Part shown: in pieces, positions 1 to 8,071 of the stretch
How positions within the stretch are numbered: the first letter of the stretch is position 1
Layout: every line of letters starts with the position of its first letter
Origin: Methylacidimicrobium sp. B4
GTDB taxonomy: Bacteria; Verrucomicrobiota; Verrucomicrobiia; Methylacidiphilales; Methylacidiphilaceae
Assembly: GCF_017310545.1 (NCBI RefSeq)
Contig: NZ_CP066203.1
Location: 2,170,001 to 2,234,000 of the forward strand
Length of the DNA: 64,000 bases
Direction: 5' to 3'
Program-made: the position numbers and the translations under genes
The notes under the pieces: model-generated
Database searches by the model: none
Seen by the model: only the letters and a program-made list of their open reading frames with translations
What the model was told of the DNA's origin: nothing

Positions 1-938
1 TGCTCGATTGAAGAATAGCCGAAGAGCCTCTTGATGTCGCGGCGCCGGTAGAACATGAAGGCCGCGAAAAGGACGGAGGCCAGGCCCATGGCGATCAGGA
101 GGGGTCCCGGAGAGAGGACATGGGCGTTGCCCGCGAGGAGGATCTTGAATCGGATCACGGTGTAAAGAGCGACGTTGAGCAGGAGGCCAGAAAGCACGGC
201 CGAAATGGGGGTCGGCCCTTCGGCATGCGCGTCGGGAAGCCATGCGTGAAGCGGAACGAGCCCGACCTTCGTTCCATAGCCCAGGAGCACGAAAAGAAAG
301 GCGAGATTGAGCAGCGAAGGGTCGAGCTCCGCCGCATGCTGGAAGAGCGAGCTCCAGCGCATCGCCTCGGTCCCTTCCCCAAGCGCCTGGCGGGCCGCCA
401 CATAGGTGAGCGTCGTCCCGAAAAGTGCCAGTGCAATCGCCACGCTGCTGAGCATCATATACTTCCAAGAGGCTTCGATCGCCTCGGGCGTCCGGTAGAT
501 CCCAACCATCAGCACGGTGGTAACGGTGGCCATCTCCACGGCGACCCAGAGAAGCCCGATATTGTTGGCAAAGAGGGCAAGCGTCATTCCGAAGAGGAGA
601 ACCTGGTACATGGCATGGTAGAAGCGGAGGAGTCGCGGAGTGAGCCTGCCGGATTCGACCTCGTGCGAAATATATCCCGCGCTGAAGAGGCTCGTGGTAA
701 AGCCGACGAAGGCGTTGAGGACGAGGAAGACCGTGTTGAGATCGTCGACCAGGAGATATCGGCCCGGCGCTTCCCGCGGGATGGTGAAAAGACCGAGCGC
801 CAAGCCGAAGGAGAGGAAGCTCGCCGCGACGTTGATCTGCGCCGCGCGACGCCAGTCTCGCACGAACGCCAGAAGCAGGGCGGCTGCCGCGGGAACCAGA
901 AGCGCCCAGATGGGCGGGCTGAAGGGAATGTGGCTCAT
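1..938 (-). CDS. hyfF: Hydrogenase-4 component F-like membrane subunit (partial)
   Basis: Minus-strand reading frame from ATG at 938 that runs off the left edge, so only the first ~312 residues are present. It is a polytopic membrane protein of the NuoL/M/N antiporter-like family. Visible features are an early acidic segment (LLVDDLN), a membrane glutamate in WVAVEMATV, and the stretch LGYGTKVGLVPLHAWLPDAH, which carries the conserved lysine and histidine of proton-channel subunits. In Hyf-type complexes this subunit belongs to the ion-translocating membrane arm. Its start overlaps the hyfE stop by 4 nt (ATGA), so the two are translationally coupled. The catalytic subunits are not in the window and may lie further left. 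Confidence 0.85.
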   Translation of the reverse strand, partial: MSHIPFSPPIWALLVPAAAALLLAFVRDWRRAAQINVAASFLSFGLALGLFTIPREAPGRYLLVDDLNTVFLVLNAFVGFTTSLFSAGYISHEVESGRLTPRLLRFYHAMYQVLLFGMTLALFANNIGLLWVAVEMATVTTVLMVGIYRTPEAIEASWKYMMLSSVAIALALFGTTLTYVAARQALGEGTEAMRWSSLFQHAAELDPSLLNLAFLFVLLGYGTKVGLVPLHAWLPDAHAEGPTPISAVLSGLLLNVALYTVIRFKILLAGNAHVLSPGPLLIAMGLASVLFAAFMFYRRRDIKRLFGYSSIE

Positions 939-1597
939 CGTCTCTCTCCACGGAATCGCTCGACCACCAGGGTGTCGACCGTGTCGAAGCGCTCTCGGAT
1001 ACGAAAAAGGAAAATGCCGATGACAATGAAGGCGATGAGCACCGCAAACGCCACGCTGATTTCCACGACGAGCGGCATCCCCTTGGCTCCCGCAGCGGCC
1101 AGGATCAGCCCGTTTTCCAAGGACATGAAGCCGATGATCTGACTGATGGCGTTGCGCCGGGTGACGATCATCAGCATGCCCAGAAGAATGACCGCCAGCG
1201 CGAAGGCGAGATCCTCCCGGGAGAGGCGGTCGCCCGCGTGGGTGGTGCGCAGGGTGACCACCAGGGAAAGAGCGACCAGAGCCATCCCGGCCAGCATGGT
1301 GGGGCCGATCCCGCCGACGGTTTCCAAGACCTGGTGAATCCGGAGCTGAACCACGATCCGCCGCAACACGATCGGGATCAGGAGCGCTTTGAAGATCAAG
1401 GCGATCGCCGCCGTGATATAGAGGTGGGGGGCATCCTGCACGAACGCCTGCCAGGCGACCGAAAGAGAAAGGACCAGGGCGTGAAAGGTGAACATGTGGA
1501 GGAGGGCAAACACGCGGTCTTGATAGAGGAGGATGAAGCTGACCAGGACGAGGCTCCCGGAGAGCAAATGAGCGACGTCGAAGCCGATCGTGTTCAT
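935..1597 (-). CDS. hyfE: Hydrogenase-4 component E-like membrane subunit
   Basis: A 220-residue hydrophobic protein with about six to seven membrane segments, matching HyfE of the hydrogenase-4 membrane arm (a relative of NuoK/MrpC). Characteristic regions are the loop IVLRRIVVQLRIHQ after the third segment and LIVTRRNAISQIIGFMSLENG in the middle, where the family has a conserved RRN...Q..G...EN pattern. It sits between hyfC (25 nt upstream) and hyfF (4-nt overlap) in the same orientation, which supports one transcript. It has no redox centre and would only contribute to ion translocation or assembly. Confidence 0.85.
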   Translation of the reverse strand: MNTIGFDVAHLLSGSLVLVSFILLYQDRVFALLHMFTFHALVLSLSVAWQAFVQDAPHLYITAAIALIFKALLIPIVLRRIVVQLRIHQVLETVGGIGPTMLAGMALVALSLVVTLRTTHAGDRLSREDLAFALAVILLGMLMIVTRRNAISQIIGFMSLENGLILAAAGAKGMPLVVEISVAFAVLIAFIVIGIFLFRIRERFDTVDTLVVERFRGERR

Positions 1598-1622
1598 AAG
1601 AAGGAGTAGTGCGCCATGCCGC

Positions 1623-2579
1623 TTATAAGCTGCCGGATACGAAGCGGAGAAGGGTGGCGAGCAGCCCCAGCATGAGAGCCGCCCCGAGAAAATCGGGGAT
1701 GCGGAAGAGACGCATCTTGGCGAGCCCGGTCTCGAAGACCGCCAGCGCGATGGCTCCCGTCCCCATCTTGAGCAGGTAGAACGATCCGCCAGCCAGATAG
1801 GCGGTCAAGGATGCGCCCGGCTTGGCCAATCCCCACGGGACGAAGATCGTGCCGATCAGCGAAAAATAGAGCAGCAGCTTGAGCGAGGCGGCCCACTCGA
1901 GCAGAGCCAGGTGACGGCCCGAGTATTCGAGGATCATGGCTTCATGCACCATGGTGAGCTCGAGGTGCGTTGCCGGATTGTCGATCGGGAGCCGGCTGTT
2001 TTCGGCCAAGGCGATCAGCAGAAGGGCGGCGAGGGCGAGCGCCATCGAGACCCGCAGGCCCGCCGAGGGGGAAAGCAGGAAAGCTGTGATCGCGGAGAGC
2101 TCCGTCGAGCCCGCGACCAGCGCCAAGGTAAAGACCACCAGGAGCATGGCGGGCTCGGCGAGGGAGGCGATCATCACCTCCCGGCTCGCCCCGATGCCAC
2201 CAAAGCTTGTCCCCGCGTCCAGCGCCGAAAGTGCCAGGAAGAATCGGGCGGTGCCGATCATGGCGGTGATGGCGATGAGATCGGCCCAAGGGCCGAACGG
2301 GAGACCCAGGCCGAAGGTGGGAACCAGAGCGGTGGCGAGCCAGATAAAGGCGAAGACGAGATAGGGAACGATGCGGAAGAGCCAGGAGGCGTTCTCTGCC
2401 AGGACGGGGCTCTTGCGGAAGAGCCGCCAGAGATCGCGATAGGGCTGGATGATCGAGGGGCCTTGGCGGCCGAGCAAGCGCGCCTTCAGCTTGCGGACCA
2501 AGCCGGTGAGGCCCGGGGCCACGAGAAGCACCAGGACCATCTGAGCGGCTTGTACCAGAGAGGGGCGGACTAGATCCAT
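1623..2579 (-). CDS. hyfC: Hydrogenase-4 component C-like membrane subunit (NuoH-type)
   Basis: A 318-residue homologue of HyfC/HycD, related to NuoH of complex I; this subunit anchors the peripheral electron-transfer arm to the membrane. Visible family signatures are GRQGPSIIQPYRDLWRLFRK near the N-terminus and LAENSRLPIDNPATHLELTMVHEAM in the middle, the conserved quinone-site-like region. I chose ATG at 2579 because it overlaps the hyfB stop by 10 nt and gives a standard N-terminus. The open frame continues far upstream, but that extension is only a shadow of hyfB. Confidence 0.9.
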   Translation of the reverse strand: MDLVRPSLVQAAQMVLVLLVAPGLTGLVRKLKARLLGRQGPSIIQPYRDLWRLFRKSPVLAENASWLFRIVPYLVFAFIWLATALVPTFGLGLPFGPWADLIAITAMIGTARFFLALSALDAGTSFGGIGASREVMIASLAEPAMLLVVFTLALVAGSTELSAITAFLLSPSAGLRVSMALALAALLLIALAENSRLPIDNPATHLELTMVHEAMILEYSGRHLALLEWAASLKLLLYFSLIGTIFVPWGLAKPGASLTAYLAGGSFYLLKMGTGAIALAVFETGLAKMRLFRIPDFLGAALMLGLLATLLRFVSGSL

Positions 2580-4582
2580 AAGCTCAGCAGAAGCAGCAGG
2601 AAGACCAGAAGGAGGAAGACCAGGAGAAGATACCGGCGGATGGTGAGGAACTGCATGGGATTGAGCTTGTCCGCGAGAAAGGAGACGAGCCTCGCGACGG
2701 GCAGGTAGAGTCCCTCCCACGCGGGGTCCCGCATCCTTACGGAGATTCGGGCCGGGCGGGGATCTCCCGGCGGGGACGATTCGACCGCTTCCCGGGCGCC
2801 GAAGAGGCTCGTGGCATAGACGCGACGGATGGGTTGCGCAAGGCTCGGGCTCGTGTACTGCGTGGCCGGGCTGGGATCGGGATAGCCGCAATCCCAGGCG
2901 GGCGAGCGCCGAATCGGACGGAACCCGATTGCGCGGACCAGCCCCGCGATCGTCAAGCCGGCGAAGGCAATCAGGACGAACAAGAGGAAGGCGTCGTAGG
3001 AGCTGCGATTCTGCGCGATCGGGATCATCGGCTCCCAAAAGGGAAGGCTCTGCCGCGGGAGCGCTTGGCCTGCCAGCTGCTGGACCACCGGCCCAAGGGC
3101 GTTGACGACCTGGCCGGGGAACAAACCGGCCAGCAGGCAGAGGCACGCGTTGGCGAAGAGGGCGGAGAGCGACCAGCGATCGGTCTCCCTCGCTTCCGCG
3201 GCGGCCGCAGTTCTGGGGCGTCCCAGGAAACTCACTCCGAAGGCCTTGACGAAGCAAGCGGCTGCGAGAGCCGCCGATAAGGCCAGGAGCGCCCCGACCG
3301 CGACGATCAGGAATTTGAGCGCCCACTGGGGGAGATTGGGGCTGACCAGGATCGCCTGGAAGGTGAGCCATTCGGAGGCGAAACCATTGAGGGGGGGAAG
3401 GCCCGAGATTGCGACGGAGCCGAGCAGGAAGGCGACCGCCGTGCCGGGCATCCGATGGATCAATCCTCCCAGCTTGTCCATCTCGCGTTCTCCGGTGGCT
3501 TCGAGCACCGAGCCGGAGCCGAGGAAGAGAAGGCTCTTGAACAAGGAGTGGTTGAGCGTGTGGAAGAGGGCAGCCGTCAGGGAAAGAGCGGCCGCCCAGG
3601 GAATCCGGTTCGCCGAGAAGGCGAGCGCCAGCCCGAGGCCGATGAAGATGATTCCGATGTTTTCCACGGTGTGGTAGGCGAGCAGCCGCTTGAGGTCGTG
3701 CTGCATCAGGGCATAAAGCACTCCCAGGACGGCCGTCACCCCGCCCAGGAAGAGGAGGGGGAGACTGCCTTCCCAGGAAGGAGGTCCGAGAAGGTCGAAG
3801 ACGATCCGGACGAAGCCATAGATCGCAACCTTGGTCATGACACCGCTCATGAGCGCCGAGACGTGGCTGGGAGCCGCAGGGTGGGCCAGCGGGAGCCAGG
3901 CATGGAGGGGAAAGAGGCCGGCCTTGGAGCCCGCACCGATCGTTGTCAGGAGAAGGACGGCTCCCGCCAGGCGCGGAGAGAGGGCGCTTGCGCGAATCGA
4001 GGAAAAGAGGTAGCCCCCACCCGCGTTCGCCAGCAGGCCGAAGGCGAGGAGGAGCGTAAAGGCGCCCATGGCCGCCATCGTCAGATAGAGGTGTCCCGCC
4101 CGGATGTTCTCCTCCTCTCGGTGATGGGAGACCACGAGCGCCCAAGAGGCCAGCGACATGATCTCCCATCCGAACAAGAAGACATAGGCGTCATCCGCGA
4201 GAACCACCCAGATCATTCCCGCGAGAAAAAGAGGAAAAAAGGGAAGGATGCGCTCCGGAGAGGATTCGTGGCGACCATAGCCGAGGGCGAAGAGGGAGCT
4301 CGAGGCTCCGCCCCAGCTGACGATCGCCAGGAACAGGGAGGAGAGGGCATCCAACCGGAAATGCGTGCGGAACCAGGGGATCCCCAGGGGAAGGGAGAGG
4401 GTCGGCGAGCCGCTGGAGGAAGCGAGGAGGGCTTCGATCCCGCAGGCCAGGGAGAGGAGGCTCACGGCTAACGTAGCGGCGTAGACGAGCGTACTTCTCC
4501 CCAGGACACGGCGCCCCAAGACAGAGGCTACGCTGATCAGCAGGAGCGCTGCCGAGCAGCCAAGGGCAATGAGCAGCGTCAT
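2570..4582 (-). CDS. hyfB: Hydrogenase-4 component B-like membrane subunit (NuoL/MrpD-type)
   Basis: A 670-residue polytopic protein of the proton-antiporter-like family and the first gene of this Hyf-type cluster. The N-terminal half carries WEIMSLASWALV (membrane Glu), GSKAGLFPLHAWLPLAHPAAPSHVSALMSG (conserved Lys and His) and LAYHTVENIGII. The C-terminus has a long amphipathic stretch and a final membrane helix (LLLVFLLLVFLLLLLSLWI). I chose ATG at 4582 over an upstream start at 4645 because the extra 21 residues are polar and unlike the family. An AGGGA motif lies about 12 nt upstream. Whether the complex is a true hydrogenase cannot be told without the missing large subunit. Confidence 0.88.
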   Translation of the reverse strand: MTLLIALGCSAALLLISVASVLGRRVLGRSTLVYAATLAVSLLSLACGIEALLASSSGSPTLSLPLGIPWFRTHFRLDALSSLFLAIVSWGGASSSLFALGYGRHESSPERILPFFPLFLAGMIWVVLADDAYVFLFGWEIMSLASWALVVSHHREEENIRAGHLYLTMAAMGAFTLLLAFGLLANAGGGYLFSSIRASALSPRLAGAVLLLTTIGAGSKAGLFPLHAWLPLAHPAAPSHVSALMSGVMTKVAIYGFVRIVFDLLGPPSWEGSLPLLFLGGVTAVLGVLYALMQHDLKRLLAYHTVENIGIIFIGLGLALAFSANRIPWAAALSLTAALFHTLNHSLFKSLLFLGSGSVLEATGEREMDKLGGLIHRMPGTAVAFLLGSVAISGLPPLNGFASEWLTFQAILVSPNLPQWALKFLIVAVGALLALSAALAAACFVKAFGVSFLGRPRTAAAAEARETDRWSLSALFANACLCLLAGLFPGQVVNALGPVVQQLAGQALPRQSLPFWEPMIPIAQNRSSYDAFLLFVLIAFAGLTIAGLVRAIGFRPIRRSPAWDCGYPDPSPATQYTSPSLAQPIRRVYATSLFGAREAVESSPPGDPRPARISVRMRDPAWEGLYLPVARLVSFLADKLNPMQFLTIRRYLLLVFLLLVFLLLLLSLWI

Positions 4583-4771
4583 CTCAACAGGTCCCTGCCG
4601 GGTAGACGGATCTGTCGCCCAGCGCCGAACGCGGGCGCGGAGCAACCCGAACGAACCTTGGAGAGCAGGGACATCGCATCGGTCGGCAAAGGAGCCGACA
4701 TGGCCCTGCTTGTACGGAATCCTTTACGCGACCACAAGGCGAAAATCGATCCGGCCAGCGCCGACCGGGGA

Positions 4772-6226
4772 TTACGGCTCGCGGAGCAGCGATTCGAGGA
4801 GCTCGTGAATCCGCTGGGGGTTGGCTTGCCCGCGGGTCTTTTTCATGACAAAGCCCTTGAGCGCGTTGATGGCGGCCGCCTTTCCGGCCTTGTAGTCGGC
4901 GACGCTCTTCGGATTGGCGGAAATGGCCTCTCGGCAGAAGGCGTCGAGCGCCTGCGCGTCCGAAATCTGGGTCAGGCCTCGCTCCCGGGCGATCTCCCTG
5001 GGCGGCCTGTGCGTTTGGAGCAAGATCGCCAGCACCTCCCGTCCCTGCCGGGAGTTGATCTGCCCCTCGGAGACAAGATCCGCCAGCTCGCCCAAGTACT
5101 CCGGGGGAACGGAAGCTGGTCCCGGGGTCTCCGGGCGGAGAGCCAGATAGTCGTTGAGGGTGAGGTTGGCCAAGGCGACCGGATTGCGGGTCGAGCGGGC
5201 CGCCTGCTCGAAGTAGTCGGCCAGAGGAAGGTCGGCGGCGAGCACGCTCGCCTGGTACTCCGAGAGGCCGTAGGTCTGGCAGAGGCGGCTCTTCTTCCGT
5301 TCCGGGAGCTCCGGCAGGCGCCGCTCGGCCTCTCCGCGCAGGTGACCCTGGGTCTGGATCGGAAGCAGGTCGGGGTCGGGAAAATAGCGGTAATCGTGGG
5401 CCTGCTCCTTGGTGCGCATGGGAATCGTCTCCCCGCGCGCATCATCCCACCGCATCGTCTGCTGGACCACCCTCCCTCCGGAGGAGACGAGCTCGATCTG
5501 GGCCTGGATCTCATGCTTGAGCGCCCGCCGGACGGCACTGATGCTATTGAGGTTCTTGATCTCCCGCTTGGTGCCGAAGGCCTCGGTTCCGACCGGCCGC
5601 ACGCTGATGTTGACATCGCAGCGGAGCTGCCCCTTCTCCATATCGACGTCGCTCACCTTCCCGTAGCGAAGGATTTCACGGAGGGTGGTGAGGAGGGCAA
5701 AGGCTTCTTCCGGGGTGGTCAGGTCGGCTTCCGTGACGATCTCCATGAGCGGCGTTCCCGCCCGGTTGAAGTCGATCCCGCTGCATCTCTCCAGATGGAA
5801 CGACTTCCCCACATCCTCCTCCAAATGAATCCGCACGAGCCGAACCTTCTTGTTGGCGAGCGCCTGCGCCTCCTTTTGCGCATCCTTGGGGAAGGAGAGT
5901 GCGGGGAGGATCACCCCTCCTCCCAGGCAGAGCGGCTGGTCGTACTGTGAGATCTGATAGTTCTTCGGCATGTCCGGATAGAAGTAGTTCTTCCGGTCGA
6001 ACTTGGCGCGCGGAGGAATCGTCGATCCGAGCATGAGGCCAGTGAGGATCGTCAAGATCACGGCTTCCTCGTTGGCGACGGGGAGCGCGCCGGGAAGGCC
6101 CAGGCAGATCGGGCAGAGATGGCTGTTCGGCTCCGCCCCGAACTCGTTCCGGCATCCGCAAAAGAGCTTGGTCTGGGTCTTCAGCTGAACATGAACCTCA
6201 AGACCAATGATCGCTTCGTAGGTCAT
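4772..6226 (-). CDS. gatB: Asp-tRNA(Asn)/Glu-tRNA(Gln) amidotransferase subunit B
   Basis: A 484-residue GatB. It binds misacylated Glu-tRNA(Gln) or Asp-tRNA(Asn) and activates the side-chain carboxylate for amidation by ammonia from GatA. Recognisable regions are the N-terminal IIGLEVHVQLKTQTKLFCGC, NYFYPDMPKNYQISQYDQPL, RIHLEEDVGKSFH and DFNRAGTPLMEIVTEADL, plus the YqeY-like C-terminal helical domain. ATG at 6226 is preferred over one 9 nt earlier because GAGG lies 9 nt upstream of it; the earlier ATG has almost no spacing. It is last in the gatC-gatA-gatB operon. No separate glutaminyl-tRNA synthetase is seen here. Confidence 0.96.
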   Translation of the reverse strand: MTYEAIIGLEVHVQLKTQTKLFCGCRNEFGAEPNSHLCPICLGLPGALPVANEEAVILTILTGLMLGSTIPPRAKFDRKNYFYPDMPKNYQISQYDQPLCLGGGVILPALSFPKDAQKEAQALANKKVRLVRIHLEEDVGKSFHLERCSGIDFNRAGTPLMEIVTEADLTTPEEAFALLTTLREILRYGKVSDVDMEKGQLRCDVNISVRPVGTEAFGTKREIKNLNSISAVRRALKHEIQAQIELVSSGGRVVQQTMRWDDARGETIPMRTKEQAHDYRYFPDPDLLPIQTQGHLRGEAERRLPELPERKKSRLCQTYGLSEYQASVLAADLPLADYFEQAARSTRNPVALANLTLNDYLALRPETPGPASVPPEYLGELADLVSEGQINSRQGREVLAILLQTHRPPREIARERGLTQISDAQALDAFCREAISANPKSVADYKAGKAAAINALKGFVMKKTRGQANPQRIHELLESLLREP

Positions 6227-6238
6227 GGCAGGCATCCT

Positions 6239-7681
6239 CTAGCTCAGGGACGGTCGGAGGGTGTGCCAGTCGGTGCTCTGCTCGTAGGCATATCCGACCT
6301 GGAGAATCGTCTCCTCCTGCCGCATCGGACCGATGATCTGGAGGCCAATGGGAAGTCCTGACCGCGTGAAGCCGCAGGGGAGCGAGATCGCGCAGAGCCC
6401 CGCGAGGTTGACCGCAATCGTAAATATGTCTGCCAGGTACATCTGGAGCGGGTCTTCGGCCCGCTCGCCGAGGCGGAAGGCCGGCGTCGGGGAGGTCGGA
6501 GTCACGATCGCCTGGCAGTCGCGAAACGCCGCGAGAAAATCCTCCCGGATCCGCATCCGTACCTTCTGCGCCCGGAGGTAGTAGGCGTCGTAGTAGCCGG
6601 AGCTCAGCGCGTAGGTGCCCAGCAGGATCCGGCGCTTGACCTCCCGGCCGAAGCCTTCGTCGCGCGTCCGCCCGTAGGTTTCGAGGAGATCGTCGCACTC
6701 CTTGGCGCGCCTGCCATAGCGCATGCCATCGAACCGGGCGAGATTGGCCGATGCCTCCGCCGTAGCGACGAGGTAATAGGAGGCGATCGAGTAGGCGGTG
6801 TGGGGAAGAGAAATCTCCCGGAGGGTCGCCCCGAGTCCTTCCAGATGGGAGATCGCCTGCCTGGTCGCATCCTCCACCTCCGGATCGATGCCGCTCACGA
6901 AATACTCCTTCGGGATTCCGAGCGTCATCCCTCGGATCTCTTCTCCGAGCTTGGCCGAAAAGGAAGGGGCTGGCGTCGGGTCGCAGGTATTGTCCCGTGG
7001 ATCGACCCCGGCGATGCTTTCCAGGACCAGGGCTGCGTCGGCGACCGTCTTGGTCAGCGGCCCGATTTGATCCAGGCTCGAAGCAAAGGCGGTCAATCCG
7101 TAGCGGGAGACCCTGCCGTAGGTGGGCTTGAGGCCGACGCAGCCGCAGAAGGAGGCGGGCTGCCGAATCGATCCTCCCGTGTCGCTTCCCAGAGCCGCGA
7201 TCGCTTCGTGAGCCGCCACGGCGGCCGCCGAGCCTCCGCTGCTTCCTCCCGGAACGCGCGAAAGATCCCAGGGGTTGCGCGTCACGCCCCATGCCGAATT
7301 TTCCGTGGAGGAGCCCATCGCGAACTCATCCATGTTGGTCCGACCCAGGAGGATGGCCCCGGCCGCCCGGAGGCGCTCGATGACGGTGGCATCGTAGGGA
7401 GCGATGTACCCTTCGAGAATCCGGGAAGCGCAGGTGCAGGGCTCTCCCCGGACGTTGATCAGATCCTTGATGGCGATCGGCACTCCCCCCAAGGGCAGGG
7501 AGATATCCGCCTTCTGGGCCGATTCGAGCGCGCGTTCGGGGTGGAGATAGTTATAGGCCTTGACCTTGGGATCGACCGAGGAGATGCGATCAAGGAGCGC
7601 CTCGACGAGCTCCCTGGGATGGACTTCCTTCGCGCGGAGCCTCCGGCGCAACTCCTGAATCGTGGCGAAAGCAAGGCTCAC
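6239..7681 (-). CDS. gatA: Asp-tRNA(Asn)/Glu-tRNA(Gln) amidotransferase subunit A
   Basis: A 480-residue amidase-signature protein; it hydrolyses glutamine and channels ammonia to GatB. The Ser-cisSer-Lys triad is visible: Lys in VPIAIKDLIN, and the serines within PGGSSGGSAAAVAA and SDTGGSIRQPASFCG. The start is GTG at 7681, overlapping the gatC stop in a GTGA junction, which gives the usual family length (about 480-490). The open frame continues upstream through gatC, but that is not coding for GatA. Downstream, gatB begins 12 nt after its stop. Confidence 0.96.
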   Translation of the reverse strand: MSLAFATIQELRRRLRAKEVHPRELVEALLDRISSVDPKVKAYNYLHPERALESAQKADISLPLGGVPIAIKDLINVRGEPCTCASRILEGYIAPYDATVIERLRAAGAILLGRTNMDEFAMGSSTENSAWGVTRNPWDLSRVPGGSSGGSAAAVAAHEAIAALGSDTGGSIRQPASFCGCVGLKPTYGRVSRYGLTAFASSLDQIGPLTKTVADAALVLESIAGVDPRDNTCDPTPAPSFSAKLGEEIRGMTLGIPKEYFVSGIDPEVEDATRQAISHLEGLGATLREISLPHTAYSIASYYLVATAEASANLARFDGMRYGRRAKECDDLLETYGRTRDEGFGREVKRRILLGTYALSSGYYDAYYLRAQKVRMRIREDFLAAFRDCQAIVTPTSPTPAFRLGERAEDPLQMYLADIFTIAVNLAGLCAISLPCGFTRSGLPIGLQIIGPMRQEETILQVGYAYEQSTDWHTLRPSLS

Positions 7682-7965
7682 TCGAGGATCCGTGGGACAA
7701 GGAAGAGTCCGCCCGCCGGCTGTGGCGCATTTTCGAGCGCCTCGCCTTGCGTAAGCTCGGGGAGGGGGCGATCGGGGCGCAGGCGATTCTGGAAGCCGCT
7801 CTCCTCCCCGACGAGAGCGACGTCTTGGACGTCGACCTCCTCCAGCTTCTTCACATAGGCGAGGACCTGCTCCAGCTGGTCGCCGAAGGTTTCGATCTCC
7901 TCCGGGGAGAGGCGCAGGCGTGCGAGCTCCGCGACATAGGCGACGTCGATCGCAAGGGTGGGCAC
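7678..7965 (-). CDS. gatC: Asp-tRNA(Asn)/Glu-tRNA(Gln) amidotransferase subunit C
   Basis: A 95-residue GatC, the small stabilising subunit that wraps around GatA/GatB. It shows the family's N-terminal pattern (IDVAYVAELARLRLSPEE), a helix (QLEQVLAYVKKLEEVDV) and a C-terminal segment NRLRPDRPLP. The start is read as GTG at 7965; the in-frame ATGs lie far upstream and would add non-family sequence that overlaps the divergent proS gene. It is the first gene of gatCAB, with a 4-nt overlap into gatA. Confidence 0.9.
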   Translation of the reverse strand: MPTLAIDVAYVAELARLRLSPEEIETFGDQLEQVLAYVKKLEEVDVQDVALVGEESGFQNRLRPDRPLPELTQGEALENAPQPAGGLFLVPRILE

Positions 7966-8071
7966 GAAATATCCATACCGGAAGCCGGCGGTTTCTGGCA
8001 AGAGGGGGAAAGCGCCCCTTTTCCATTGCGCTTGTTCTCCGCAAGAGAAGTGCGCTAGGTAAGGAGACCCT

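Noticed and set aside
120-1142. Long plus-strand frame at the left edge
   Set aside because: It is antisense to hyfF and hyfE, arginine/glutamate-rich without motifs, while the minus strand encodes a clear membrane protein family.
2580-4169. Upstream extension of the hyfC reading frame
   Set aside because: The region is occupied in another frame by hyfB, and the extended sequence is proline/arginine-rich shadow.
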